From Pratylenchus scribneri (lineage: Eukaryota > Nematoda > Chromadorea > Rhabditida > Pratylenchidae): DNA of 64,000 nucleotides. The translations under genes were made by a program, and so were the position numbers. The stretch covers positions 434,001 through 498,000 of the forward strand of contig JAQSEB010000127.1 in assembly GCA_030063045.1 (NCBI GenBank), in the 5' to 3' direction. This document shows positions 49,034 to 59,116 of this stretch, one piece after another (position 1 is the first letter of the stretch; every line of letters starts with the position of its first letter). The notes beneath the pieces were generated by a model. That model saw only the letters and a program-made list of their open reading frames with translations. It was not told the origin of the DNA and made no database searches.

Positions 49034-52000
49034 GTAAGCCCTAAATAATTAAATCTAATTTTACTTTTGCTTTTAAACAATATTTTCATTTTAATATCTT
49101 TTTTGAAAGAATGAGGCAATAATATATTGTACTAAATTATCATCTTTAGTAGTAAACCATGTCCCTTTGGAACTTCCTTACCCCAGATATAAGGACCATT
49201 CGAGTGATATTTGAAAAAAGAAATTTGGCGAAATGTTTATTAAATATTATATAAAATACCGTATAATAAATAATTAAAATTATTAAAAAATAATATTTGA
49301 ATATTATTTCACAAGAATTTAAATCGATTATATCAGTTGATTAAATTTTATTTGATCAATAATTGATTCATTTTCGAATTTTTTCTCATTATTTATTTCT
49401 CCATATAATATAAAACGATTTTGTCAAAAATTTTAATGAAATTATTTCAATATTTTTAAAATTATATATATATTTATTTCAATTTTTAATATTTCAACTA
49501 TGAATTAATTTCTTTATTTACACATTCCATTTTCCATTCAATGAAATAAATTTTGAGAACACCAATGAAAAATTAGGTCAGCTCCCTCAAATAGTCCCAA
49601 AAGAGACGAAAATAGAAATTAGGTCAAGCTGTCCAAAACCATAAAGGACCATCATCTAAAAGAAATGAAATGGAAATTGGACCCTTCCTCCACAGTGCCC
49701 AGCTGACCAACGAAGTGGAAGGGAAAATGAAAATGGAAATTGGACCCTTCCTCCAGTGCCCAGCTGACCAACGAAGTGGAAGGGAAAATGGAAATGGAAA
49801 TTGGACCCTTCCTCCAGTACCCAGCTGACCAACGAAGTGGAAGGGAAAATGGAAATTGGACCCAAAATTATCCAAAAAGACGGATAAAATGACCTTCCCG
49901 CATTTTTATTCTATTCTTTTTTAAAAATTCCTTATTCCAATTCTTCGCTCTTTGACCCTAATTTTTATTTGTCTCTTTTTTCCCTACTCAAATCCATTCC
50001 CATAAATTTAACAAAAAAAAAAGAAACTTTGACGAAAAACAAAAAATTGGAATAAAATTACCCAATTTTTTGAAGAAATTTAAAATTTTTCTTTTTCCAA
50101 TCACCTAAAATGATTTTTTATTATTAACCTTAAAAAAGAAGGGCGCCCTACACTATCCGGAACTTACGGGTTCGGGGTCATACGATATACCATTCGACTC
50201 CTCTCATCGTGCTGAGTTCAATGGCATTAAAATTATGTCCCGGACTTTACGGGTTCTTAAATTAGAGTATGATAAACAAATAAAAACCGCAAAAGTTAAG
50301 GGTCCCCCTATGAGTTGAAAATTTTCAAAAAAAATTTTTCGGACATATTATAACTCAGAGACACATTCTCTTTCCCTCAAAATGAAATTTGTTGTCAGAG
50401 CTGACCATGAAAAGATGAATAGAATAGAATTTCTGGAATCCAATAGAGTGGACTCCATGGTAATTCGACACCAAAGCTAGCCCTATTCTATTCAATTGTT
50501 CCTATCCTATTCAACCTTTGACCATCATTTTTATTTTACTCTAAAAAAATGTTTAATCCACTTAAATCCATTTTCTTTTTTGAATTTTACAGGAAAAGCA
50601 TTTGGAAAAACAAACAAAATTATGAATACAATTAATCAATTTCTTCCAGCTCATTTTATGCTCAATTTCATCAAAATAACCCCAGACCCAGATGCTGATG
50701 GAAAACGACAATGGATATCGTCTTCGAATTTCAGGTAAATATTGGGGTTAATTTCAAACATTTTGAATTTTTTTCCCGAAATTAATATATAAAAAGAGAA
50801 TTTTAATGATTAGTGTGTAAAATAGAAGAGGGAATGAATTATTTAATATGATATTTAGATGTACAGATTTGACTTAATATGTCGGTAAAGAGCCAAATTA
50901 ATCTTTATTCGCGAATGTAACCAAAGAATATTTCGATATTTTCCTCCCAAATAGTGATTAAGATCCTATAACGAATCCTAAAGTCCCATAATTAGGCTAT
51001 CTTTCTAATATAGATAAAATTGCATCTAATTCATGAAATTTATTCGAGAGTTTATGGTCTTTAAATGCAAGGTAAAACTTAATTATTCAGCAATCCTAAT
51101 TTTTAAAGGAAGACATTAATAAAGGGATAGGAATCAAATCTATAATATTGGGATTAAATATTAAAATAATTTGTAAAAAGGGAGAATTTTTATTCAAATT
51201 TGAATTTCAGTGCATTCTTTTCGATATGCCATATCGTATTGAACAGTTGAGGCAAATTAGAATTCAAATACTTCAAAGGTAATAGTCGAGATTTTCGTAT
51301 TTAAATCTGTTTTTTTTTGTCCCAGGTTATCTTGATCTCCATCAGATTTGTGCTTTACGATAGATTGTTGCAATCAATCAAAGAATAACGGATTTTACAT
51401 ATTCAGACAAAAGTCTTGACATATTTACAAAATTTTTGTTATTTTTATTTGTTTAAGAACTAGAATTATAATTTTTAAGAAAAATTATAAAAATCATTCA
51501 ATTTTTGAAAGGAGAATTATTAGCTATGTAAATGTTTTAAGTGAAAGTGTGTGAAGTACTGGAATTATAGTTTTTTTTGTCCATTCCTTGAAAGATTCAA
51601 CATTTTTTGGTTGCCAAATGCTCCAATAATTTTAAATTATTTTAATGAAAGACTACTGAAAATTGTGAAAATACTGTTAAAACTGATCGGAAAGTATTTA
51701 AAAAATAAATTGCAAAGAATCCCGAAGTAGACCGGATCCAAAGATTTGTTTCTATGCGCATTAAACTCTTAAGTAATTTTATGATAAAAAATATAAAGCA
51801 AATGCTTGTGCCCCATACTTAATATTAAGGTAAACGAGTTGAATGACACATTTATTCTAGAATCTAGATCTTACTCACCTCACTAATTTTCTACTTGATT
51901 TAAGAGTTAAGCTCTTGCTTTTAATATATTTGAATATATCGATTATATATTTACTATTACTAGAATGGAAAGAACCATTTATTTAATTCTGAATTTATCA

Positions 52001-52640
52001 GTCAAATTTGAATCGGTAATCTGCTCTACCCAGATTCAAATATTTTTAGATTCTTATTCTACTATTAACCATATTTGATTGTAAAAGATGACAAATCATG
52101 ATGTTAGGTAATATTCTCAGATTGACTAATTTTGACGGTAAATTAAAGTACTTTAGAGGGAAAAATCTGTAAAAAAATAACCGACAAATATTGGAATATG
52201 AACAAGAAATATATTCACTCGTCACCATAAAAAAGGGTGAATTTATTTAAGGATAGAAATATGTTCTTATTTTTATTCCTCTTATTGATTTAAGAATATG
52301 TAACTTATAAAATAATCTCTGAAAATTATGAGATTGCATTTTTTCTCTTCTCTTGAAAAATCCGTGTTCTTAGAGAATTTTTACTTTGCTGTACAAAATT
52401 AATCACATGAAAATGAGAAGGCTAATCAAAAATTGATAACTTTTTGATATATTTCTTATCTCGATTTTTCTTGAATTTCCGAGGATCCCATTTATTTTCT
52501 TCAATATTTTCCTTCTCTTTATAATTATTTTTTATCAAAAGTATTAGAATTATTGAACTCAAAAATTGCTTTTCATTAAATATTGAAATTGTAGAGTATT
52601 ATCTGTGTTGAATTAATAATTGTGTAGTAAATGAGAAAGT
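49034..52640. other. mostly noncoding; two weak exon candidates
   Basis: Besides the repeat at 49655-49862 I see a possible plus-strand exon at 50592-50737 (..TINQFLPAHFMLNFIKITPDPDADGK..) after a TTTTACAG acceptor and another at 51211-51279. Neither fits the phase of the serpin exon 3 donor or looks like serpin. A foldback-like relic with TATACCATTCGACTCCTC is near 50190. The left end of the Maverick-like element may lie in the last part of this stretch. Confidence 0.3.
49655..49862. repeat. tandem repeat, about 63 bp x 3
   Basis: Three to four copies of a unit containing GCCCAGCTGACCAACGAAGT and GGAAATTGGACCCTTCCTCC. The minus-strand ORFs with repeated FPFHFVGQLG-like words are by-products. 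Confidence 0.88.
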
Positions 52641-52667
52641 AGTGAATATTCTAGGAAATTTCCAGCC

Positions 52668-52675
52668 TATATAAG
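52668..52675 (+). promoter_or_regulatory. TATA box of the 52713 gene
   Basis: TATATAAG lies 38 bp upstream of the ATG, nearly the same spacing as the TATA box of the membrane-protein gene (61538-61545). No GC box accompanies it. Confidence 0.55.
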
Positions 52676-52712
52676 GAGAATCGAAAAAAAATTTTATATT
52701 CAAAAAAACAAA

Positions 52713-53057
52713 ATGAACGGATTATATTATTTCATGGACTTTCATAATTGCTCTACAAGACAAGATTTGAATAGAATTATAAGTTTCGACGGCTCGAATA
52801 TACGAATTCCACCTTATCGATGTGCACATCCAAATGGAAAACTTTTCAAGCATATAAAGGAAATTATTATCTTGGATATTGTTCCTTCGAACTCGGAACA
52901 TTTGATTTGTTTATGCATTGCAAATAAAATTGACAATTCATATTATTATGAAAATATTTATGATGATGGAACGATCTATGATGAATTTTTTTATTTACAT
53001 CTTGAAGACATAGCAATTTGTCCAATTAATGAAAATACATGTGTACATAATTCATAA
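52713..53057 (+). CDS. element-encoded protein of unknown function, 114 aa
   Basis: Intronless ATG ORF with a TATA box 38 bp upstream and an AATAAA shortly after the stop. The product is acidic and Tyr/Ile/Asn-rich with six cysteines (RCAHPNG, LICLCIAN, ICPINENTC) and no predicted signal peptide or TM. It is convergent with the next gene, 36 bp apart. Not recognised. It is the leftmost intact gene with virus-like compact organisation, so I place it in the Maverick-like element, but it could sit just outside. Confidence 0.6.
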   Translation: MNGLYYFMDFHNCSTRQDLNRIISFDGSNIRIPPYRCAHPNGKLFKHIKEIIILDIVPSNSEHLICLCIANKIDNSYYYENIYDDGTIYDEFFYLHLEDIAICPINENTCVHNS

Positions 53058-53093
53058 AATATTCTGTAATAAACTTCTTTTCTCAGAGTTTTT

Positions 53094-53696
53094 TCATTGA
53101 ATATTCAGACATTGATCGACAATAGATGATAATTCGTTTAATTCCGATGAGGTTTCTTGTTCATTATGTTGACCGTATTCCAGACATTTTATTAGTCCAT
53201 TTTCTTTCATTTCAATACGGAAGAATCCATAAAGGTGGGTAAATAGTAGGTAATGATAATCCCCGTGAAAATTCACGTGAATTGAAAAGAGCTCGGGTAA
53301 TTCTGAATTGTCAGAGATTTCAATAATTGTTTTTTCTTGATTTAAACTGTTTGAAATTTCAATATAATTTTTATTTATGTTGAAATAAACAGTAAGAGCT
53401 GCGTTGTTAATTCTGAGTTGTTTATTATCAAATTTAATAATGTAATTGCCGTTCAATAAATCACTTTTGATAATCATTTGTGTTGGGAAAATCTTGAAGC
53501 CTAATAAATAAGGTAGAGAGTTCATCATTTTTAACGCATTCGATTGGAGAGCCGAATTACTCTTTAGCCGAGATGAGTATTGCAAAAAATGTAAGTAGTG
53601 AAGGGGCAAATATAAAATTTAGAAGTCTGTCAAGTCGTCGGATGATTGAGTTTTAAATCTTTTTAAGAGAGATTCACCAGGAATGGGATTTTCCAA
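53094..53696 (-). pseudogene. element gene of unknown function, probably damaged
   Basis: A coding-like minus frame runs from 53696 to the TAA at 53094 but begins with TTG and is broken by an in-frame TAA at 53619-53621. The part after the break has an ATG at 53528 and could still give 144 aa (begins MMNSLPYLLGFKIFPTQ). The stretch before the break (..NPIPGESLLKRFKTQ..) is also protein-like and follows a TATA/GC-box promoter at the usual distance, which is why I read the whole as one formerly longer gene. The product is rich in Leu/Ile/Asn with a Glu-rich C-terminus; no family recognised. An intact 144-aa gene with a long 5' leader is the alternative. Confidence 0.5.
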
Positions 53697-53737
53697 ATTT
53701 TGATAAATTTCAAGATATTTGGATGTAAGTATTCTAG

Positions 53738-53829
53738 TTTATATAAACTAGACCACGCCCATTTAGGGCGGAGCTTATTATTCATCCTAGTAAAAATTTG
53801 AATGTGGGCGGAGCTTATTACTATTTAAA
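53738..53829. promoter_or_regulatory. divergent promoter of the polymerase and 53.1-kb genes
   Basis: Leftward: palindromic TATA TTTATATAAA (53738-53747) next to CCACGCCC (53753-53760). Rightward: two exact copies of GGGCGGAGCTTATTA (53766-53780, 53806-53820), the second directly followed by TATTTAAA (53822-53829), 50 bp before the polymerase ATG. The GC-box-then-TATA layout recurs at 58946-59046. Confidence 0.7.
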
Positions 53830-53878
53830 AGATGAAAAATTTAACCAAATATTCATTTTTCCAAAAAATTAAATAAAA

Positions 53879-56800
53879 ATGGAAGGACCTCCTCCAACTA
53901 AAAAGCCTAAGCTTTTGACTGAAAATGATGAAACAGTAAATGAAGCAAATTCCATTAATAATTATGTAAAACTCATTGATTCCGATGTCGACATGAACCA
54001 AAAATTCAAATGTCTTCAATCTAAAACGAAATTCCTTATTGAAAATCTACTCGATGATCCCGAAGTATTATTAGCACAAATATTTCAAAAATGTATTGAT
54101 GAAGCATTGGAGGAATGCAAGAAGAAAAATATCGAAGGTGATCGACTTGGTGCTATGATTTCCTCACCTTTACTTGAACCAGATATATGGATTCCCGTCC
54201 GGGAAATAACCGATAACACATTGGATACAATTTTGAACCGGTTTCTGCTTGTGTCGCAATCCAAAGAGGAAGGCTCACTCTTTGGTGAACCATTTACGGT
54301 TAGTATCACAGTATTGGATAAAAATTCATTGGAAGAGCATTTAACGATTCGAGGGAAAGGAAAAGCGAAAAAATTAGCGGTAAAGCATTGCATCAACGTC
54401 AAGACACTAATTAAAGTGGAGAATCATGATTCATATTGCTTATTTTATGCCTTGCAATTAACTAAAAAATATATCTTACAAAATATGGACTTACGTTGGA
54501 AATTTTTCCGTTATCACCACGGATTACAGGAATATAGAGGAAAACTGGAAAAGGATGTCTATGACCTTATGCAAAAATGTTCGATCCCTCGTGGACAAAA
54601 AACTTATGACGCAGTGAAATACGGACCAATTGTAATTGATCATTGGAATAAAACAGTTAAGGATCGACGATTTAAATTCTTCATATTCAACGACCTTGGC
54701 GATTATAAGCCTATTTTCAAATATGGTTTATCTGATTATAACACGCCGATAATTCTTTATCATAATGGCGATCATTTTGATGGAGTAAGGAATATTGCAT
54801 CATTATTTGGTAGAAAAAACTATTGCCTATCTTGTGAAACTCCATTCGACAACAAAAGAAATCATAGTAAAAAATGCAAAACCAGATGTTTAAATTGTAC
54901 AAGGCAAGGACCATCATTCCCATGTCCGCCTATTCCCGATTATATAAAATTTTGCGAGGATTGTAAGAAAACGTTCATCAACCCGGATTGTTTTAATCAT
55001 CATATTTCAAATAATGGTTCGGTCTGTCGACAATCAAAACAATGTGATGTTTGCGGAAAAATTTATGATGTTAATGACAATTCGAAAAATGGTAGAAATG
55101 GACATTCTTGTCTCGAAAGATGGTGTTATACTTGCCGAAGTTTTCATGAACCAGAGCGAGGCTGCTACATTCAAAAATTATTTCCTAAAACTAACGCCGA
55201 TTATCGGATATTAGTTTATGATGTTGAAACAATGCAACATCAAAGTATTGACACAGAAAAATATCCGGATAGATATCGACACAATGTCAATTTCATTGCT
55301 CTAAAGGTAATATGTACAAAGTGTATAGCTAATTTAAAATACAATGAAAGTCTAAAGAAGAATAATTGTGAAATTTGTGGCGATGCTCGAACCATAACCT
55401 TCTCTCATAGAGGATTCACTGAAACAACAGTTGATCGCCAAATTATTACAGAATATCCACTCAAAGTATTCGTTAATTGGATACTTTATAAATTCCCCAT
55501 TGCCTACAAATCAATTTGTTTCGCCCATTATGGAGGCCGTTTTGATCACATTTTGACCTTCAAAGAAATATTCAAACTTGGCCATAGTCCGGCTATGATC
55601 AAAAAAGGAAATAAAATTTATCAAATGAATGTTCCAAGGACCGAGAAAAATCCCGAAATCATTTTCAAAGACTCATACAATTTGACGCCAATTTCTTTGG
55701 ACTCACTTGTGTCGGCATTTGGCCTTGATATCGAGGAAAAGTTATTTTTTCCTCATTTAGCAAATAACCCCTCTAATTATGATAAAATACTACCTTCACT
55801 ACCGCCATTGAGCGATTATATGGCAGCAGGAATGATGCCAGCCAAGAGAGCAAAATTTAATAAATATTATGAAGAGAATAAAGATCAACCATTTAATTTA
55901 AACGAAAAATTAGCAGAGTATTGTGTGAATGACGTTGAAATATTATGCAGTGCGTTAGTGGCTTTCAGAGAAGAATTTTTTGAATTGAGCCGTAGAAAAA
56001 AATCAAAGGAATACAAAATGATTGCGAATTGCTCCACGAACAGTCTTTGGGGAAAGTGGAAAAAGCCAACAGGAGATGGAATTGATATTTTATATGATGG
56101 AATTACAATCGCAAGTGGATGTATGCGTCATTTCCGGATGAATCATTTGCCCGAAAATCATTTGGGAATTACACCCGAACGAGGATATGATAGTGCCGAA
56201 ACCCAAAGTCTTTTGGCTCTAAAATTTTTGAAATGGTATGCAGAAAAGCATAATGTTACAATTCAAACATGCCTCTCGGATGGAGGAGAATATAAATGTG
56301 GCCAATTTAAATTAGACGGATATATTAAAGAACAAGAATTGGCTTTGGAGATTAACGGATGCGTGTGGCACGCGTGTCCAATTCATTATCCTGACGATGA
56401 TTTTATGATGCCCTCGGGAAAAACTGCAGGAAAAATCAGACAAATAGATAAATTGAGAATGAATTTTATAAAAAGTCAAATACCTAATGTCAAGGTATAT
56501 TGGGAATGCCAGATTGCTGATATGCTCACAAAGGATCGTGAAATGAAGGAATGTTTTGATTCGTATCTCGATGAAGGGCCTCTTAATATTAGAAATTGCT
56601 ACTTTGGCGGCCGGACAGGTCCTTTTAAAATTTATCACAAAACAAGAGAAGGAGAAAAAATATCATATTACGACTTTACCTCTCTTTATCCCTACACAAA
56701 TTTTGTGACAGAATATCCGGTTGGACTTCCGGAATTACATATTTTAAATAAGAATGTCCTATGGCAATCTCCGGAAGACAATCCTTATAAAATTGCTCTT

Positions 56801-57994
56801 CTCAAAGTGTTTGTTATACCATCCAGAAAAATTGATGTTCCCGTGTTGCCGATGAAGTTTGATGACCGCCTATTATTCCCTCTCTGTCGAGCTTGTTCTC
56901 TAAAATACCCGAATGGTGGAGTCATAAAGGATTATAGTTGCAATCATACAGATCAAGAGAGAGGCTGGGTCTCGTCATGCACATCTATTGAACTAAATTA
57001 CGCATTAAAAGAGAATTACAAAGTCGTCAAAGTGTATCGTGTCCTGGAATTTACTTCGACGGATTCGAAATTATTTCGAGGATATGTGGCGGAATTTTTA
57101 GCAATGAAAATTCATGCAAGCGGTTTTCCGGAACAAATTAAGACGAGAGAAGATGAGGATAAATTCATCCAAGAATGTGATGAAAAATTTAATATCAAAA
57201 TAGAAAGAGAAAAGATGATACCTAATAAAGGTAAGCGATTTATTGCAAAGTTATGTGCCAACAATCTTTGGGGCCGTTTCTCTTTGAGAAATCAATTAGT
57301 GAAAACACTGGTCACTAATTCTCCGGCAATATTGCGAAAATATTTGGAAGACCGTAAAATTGAAGTCAATTCAATAAATATGTTAACAGATGAGACTATA
57401 TTGATAAGTTATCAAGTCAAAGATGAATTTGTGGAGGAACACAATTGCTCCAATATAATAATTTCCTTATGGACGACAAGTCAAGCCAGATTGATTCTTT
57501 TGGATGCTATGAAGAAAGTCGCCAGATCGGAAGGGTCCCAACTTCTCTATTGTGATACCGACTCAATCATATTTTCGCATCCGGAAGATAACAATCCTTT
57601 GTCAATCGGACCACATTTGGGAGATTTAACCGATGAATATCCAGGAAAAAGCATCATTGAATATGTTTCTGGCGGAGCCAAACAATACGGATTAATGTTG
57701 AGGGATAATACAACAAATGAGATAAGTTACAGTCTAAAAGTTAGAGGGATCACTCTAAACAGTGAAATAATAAGCAACACGTTGTGTTATGAAACTTTCA
57801 AAAAAAGTGTCTTGAAGTATGCAGAGAGTGGCGAAGTCGAACATATTCCAGTGTGTTATCCTAGGTTTATCAGACCGGCGGTAAATAAAGGTGAAATCAT
57901 TTCAAGGCCAATGGTGAAAATTTACAAGCCATATGTTGGAAAAGGAATTATCACTAAAGATTATTTTGTAAGAGACTTTGGTTTTATTGTATAA
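53879..57994 (+). CDS. pPolB: protein-primed family B DNA polymerase (Maverick/Polinton type)
   Basis: Intronless, 1371 aa, ATG in good context. N-terminal region with a NHDSYCLFYAL motif, then a Cys/His-rich block (about residues 315-425, many C-x2-C pairs). 3'-5' exonuclease: Exo I YDVE (D448, E450), Exo II GRFD (D556), Exo III YCVNDVE (D685). A nuclease-like insert around residues 770-880 contains LDGY, LEINGC and WHACP. Palm: motif A YDFTSLYP (D932), motif B KLCANNLWG (K1124), motif C YCDTDS (D1226, D1228). All catalytic aspartates are present, so activity is expected. It replicates the element's linear DNA using a terminal protein primer. The promoter has two GC boxes and a TATA box. AATAAA follows the stop. 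Confidence 0.95.
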   Translation: MEGPPPTKKPKLLTENDETVNEANSINNYVKLIDSDVDMNQKFKCLQSKTKFLIENLLDDPEVLLAQIFQKCIDEALEECKKKNIEGDRLGAMISSPLLEPDIWIPVREITDNTLDTILNRFLLVSQSKEEGSLFGEPFTVSITVLDKNSLEEHLTIRGKGKAKKLAVKHCINVKTLIKVENHDSYCLFYALQLTKKYILQNMDLRWKFFRYHHGLQEYRGKLEKDVYDLMQKCSIPRGQKTYDAVKYGPIVIDHWNKTVKDRRFKFFIFNDLGDYKPIFKYGLSDYNTPIILYHNGDHFDGVRNIASLFGRKNYCLSCETPFDNKRNHSKKCKTRCLNCTRQGPSFPCPPIPDYIKFCEDCKKTFINPDCFNHHISNNGSVCRQSKQCDVCGKIYDVNDNSKNGRNGHSCLERWCYTCRSFHEPERGCYIQKLFPKTNADYRILVYDVETMQHQSIDTEKYPDRYRHNVNFIALKVICTKCIANLKYNESLKKNNCEICGDARTITFSHRGFTETTVDRQIITEYPLKVFVNWILYKFPIAYKSICFAHYGGRFDHILTFKEIFKLGHSPAMIKKGNKIYQMNVPRTEKNPEIIFKDSYNLTPISLDSLVSAFGLDIEEKLFFPHLANNPSNYDKILPSLPPLSDYMAAGMMPAKRAKFNKYYEENKDQPFNLNEKLAEYCVNDVEILCSALVAFREEFFELSRRKKSKEYKMIANCSTNSLWGKWKKPTGDGIDILYDGITIASGCMRHFRMNHLPENHLGITPERGYDSAETQSLLALKFLKWYAEKHNVTIQTCLSDGGEYKCGQFKLDGYIKEQELALEINGCVWHACPIHYPDDDFMMPSGKTAGKIRQIDKLRMNFIKSQIPNVKVYWECQIADMLTKDREMKECFDSYLDEGPLNIRNCYFGGRTGPFKIYHKTREGEKISYYDFTSLYPYTNFVTEYPVGLPELHILNKNVLWQSPEDNPYKIALLKVFVIPSRKIDVPVLPMKFDDRLLFPLCRACSLKYPNGGVIKDYSCNHTDQERGWVSSCTSIELNYALKENYKVVKVYRVLEFTSTDSKLFRGYVAEFLAMKIHASGFPEQIKTREDEDKFIQECDEKFNIKIEREKMIPNKGKRFIAKLCANNLWGRFSLRNQLVKTLVTNSPAILRKYLEDRKIEVNSINMLTDETILISYQVKDEFVEEHNCSNIIISLWTTSQARLILLDAMKKVARSEGSQLLYCDTDSIIFSHPEDNNPLSIGPHLGDLTDEYPGKSIIEYVSGGAKQYGLMLRDNTTNEISYSLKVRGITLNSEIISNTLCYETFKKSVLKYAESGEVEHIPVCYPRFIRPAVNKGEIISRPMVKIYKPYVGKGIITKDYFVRDFGFIV

Positions 57995-58239
57995 TTTTTA
58001 TTCATTTATTGTAATTGTAATAAATATTTTTATTGTAAATACAATTTTTGATTAAAAACTAGTCTTGAGAAGATGACATAATTAAAAAATTAATGTTAAG
58101 AAGTAGTCATTTTAAGGAGAAATTTTACAATATTAAGAATAAGAAGATGACAAATCTAAAAAATTAAGAAGAAGAAGATGATATTTGTAAAAATTGAAGC
58201 TTATTTTTATTAAAATTTAAGAAAAAATATGTATAAGTC
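57995..58239. terminator. convergent 3' region with poly(A) signals
   Basis: AT-rich gap between convergent genes. AATAAA at about 58018 serves the polymerase; the reverse signals for the PAZ gene are less clear. Confidence 0.4.
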
Positions 58240-58312
58240 CACCTTTGGCCTGGGCCCCGGCCGCCGCCCCGCCGCCGCCGCCGCCGCCGCCGCCACCGCC
58301 ACGGGCGATTTA
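58240..58312. repeat. GCC-trinucleotide tract abutting the PAZ gene
   Basis: An almost pure GC block (CCGGCCGCCGCCCCGCC.. about 10 CCG units) in an element that is otherwise AT-rich. It starts a few bases after the PAZ stop codon; on the minus strand the same frame after the stop would read Ile-Ala-Arg then about 12 glycines, so it resembles a former or read-through Gly-rich tail. Confidence 0.75.
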
Positions 58313-58843
58313 CCATCTTTGAGTGAATAAGTTGCGTCCCCAATCATGTGATGAACATTCTTTGAAGTCTTCTTCTTGAGATTCATCCATGATCAGTTTT
58401 GGGGAATTGGATTTTGTTGAATTTTCCTTATTCTTCGAGGGTAGAAAAATTTTCATTGTATCCAAAATTTCGTCGTTGTTCAATTCAAGTAATTCAAGTG
58501 GGTAATAATGGTCCTCTCCATTAACGAATTTTTTCACAGCGCAGTGATTATATGGGAATAAGAGTCGAATTCGATGTTTGGCGTAAAAATATTTTGTCAC
58601 CGAACAATTGAATACTTTGGATAATTTGCCAAAAGCTGGCATTTCATCTGCTCCTTTTTTGGTAAGTCCGCTAAAGGAAAATGTATGTTTCTCGCCATTT
58701 CGATCTTTGTATGTTGTTGTCAAATTACAGCCAAAGAATTTTAAACTTACCTTCTTCCGTTCCTCTGGATGATTAAGTCGATCGCGAAGATCTTTTACAC
58801 GGCATTTTAAAAAGTCGGCAATTGCTTGGGCGAAGAGAACCAT
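58310..58843 (-). CDS. stand-alone PAZ-domain protein (Argonaute-derived)
   Basis: Intronless ATG ORF, 177 aa. Residues about 3-124 read as a PAZ domain of nematode Argonaute type: FAQAIADFLKCRVKDLRDRL, then a YKDRNGEKHTFSFSGLTKKG strand region, SVTKYF (81-86), RIRLLFPYNHC and YYPLELLEL (113-121), matching the PAZ order (.. GLT .. V.eYF .. ypl.lp.c .. ylPlEl). The PAZ fold binds 3' ends of small RNAs. The remaining 50 residues are polar and acidic; N, MID and PIWI domains are absent, so it cannot slice. It has its own TATA/GC-box promoter facing the 59117 gene. I infer a host-derived decoy that binds or competes for small RNAs; alternatively it binds nucleic acid for the element itself. Confidence 0.78.
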   Translation of the reverse strand: MVLFAQAIADFLKCRVKDLRDRLNHPEERKKVSLKFFGCNLTTTYKDRNGEKHTFSFSGLTKKGADEMPAFGKLSKVFNCSVTKYFYAKHRIRLLFPYNHCAVKKFVNGEDHYYPLELLELNNDEILDTMKIFLPSKNKENSTKSNSPKLIMDESQEEDFKECSSHDWGRNLFTQRW

Positions 58844-58945
58844 TTTTGTCTCTTTGGATAGGAAATATTTGGATGGAGAATATTTGATTGGAATATTGGA
58901 AGGGATAGAATGAGATAGAGAGAGAGAGAGAGAAAAAATATAATC

Positions 58946-59046
58946 TTTTATAAAGACACGCCCACTTTGACCAAAAATTCGGATAAATTTGGTATAGCTC
59001 CGCCTTTTTTACCAATTTTAAGCCACGCCCCCGTTAACTATATAAA
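58946..59046. promoter_or_regulatory. divergent promoter of the PAZ and SPK-rich genes
   Basis: Leftward: TTTTATAAAG (58946-58955) directly beside CACGCCC (58957-58963). Rightward: CCACGCCCCC (59023-59032) then TATATAAA (59039-59046), 71 bp before the ATG. Between them GCTCCGCC (58997-59004) matches the core of the polymerase promoter repeat in inverse orientation. A GA-repeat tract (about 58917-58933) lies in the PAZ leader. Confidence 0.7.
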
Positions 59047-59116
59047 GTCGGGGTTTTCCTCATATTTTACTCATTTTATTCCAAAAATTTTTAAAAATAA
59101 ATTTTCTCTTATTAAA

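Noticed and set aside
58967..59116. Longer 176-aa reading of the SPK-rich protein
   Set aside because: It would start at TTG and would place the start codon upstream of the TATA box at 59039.
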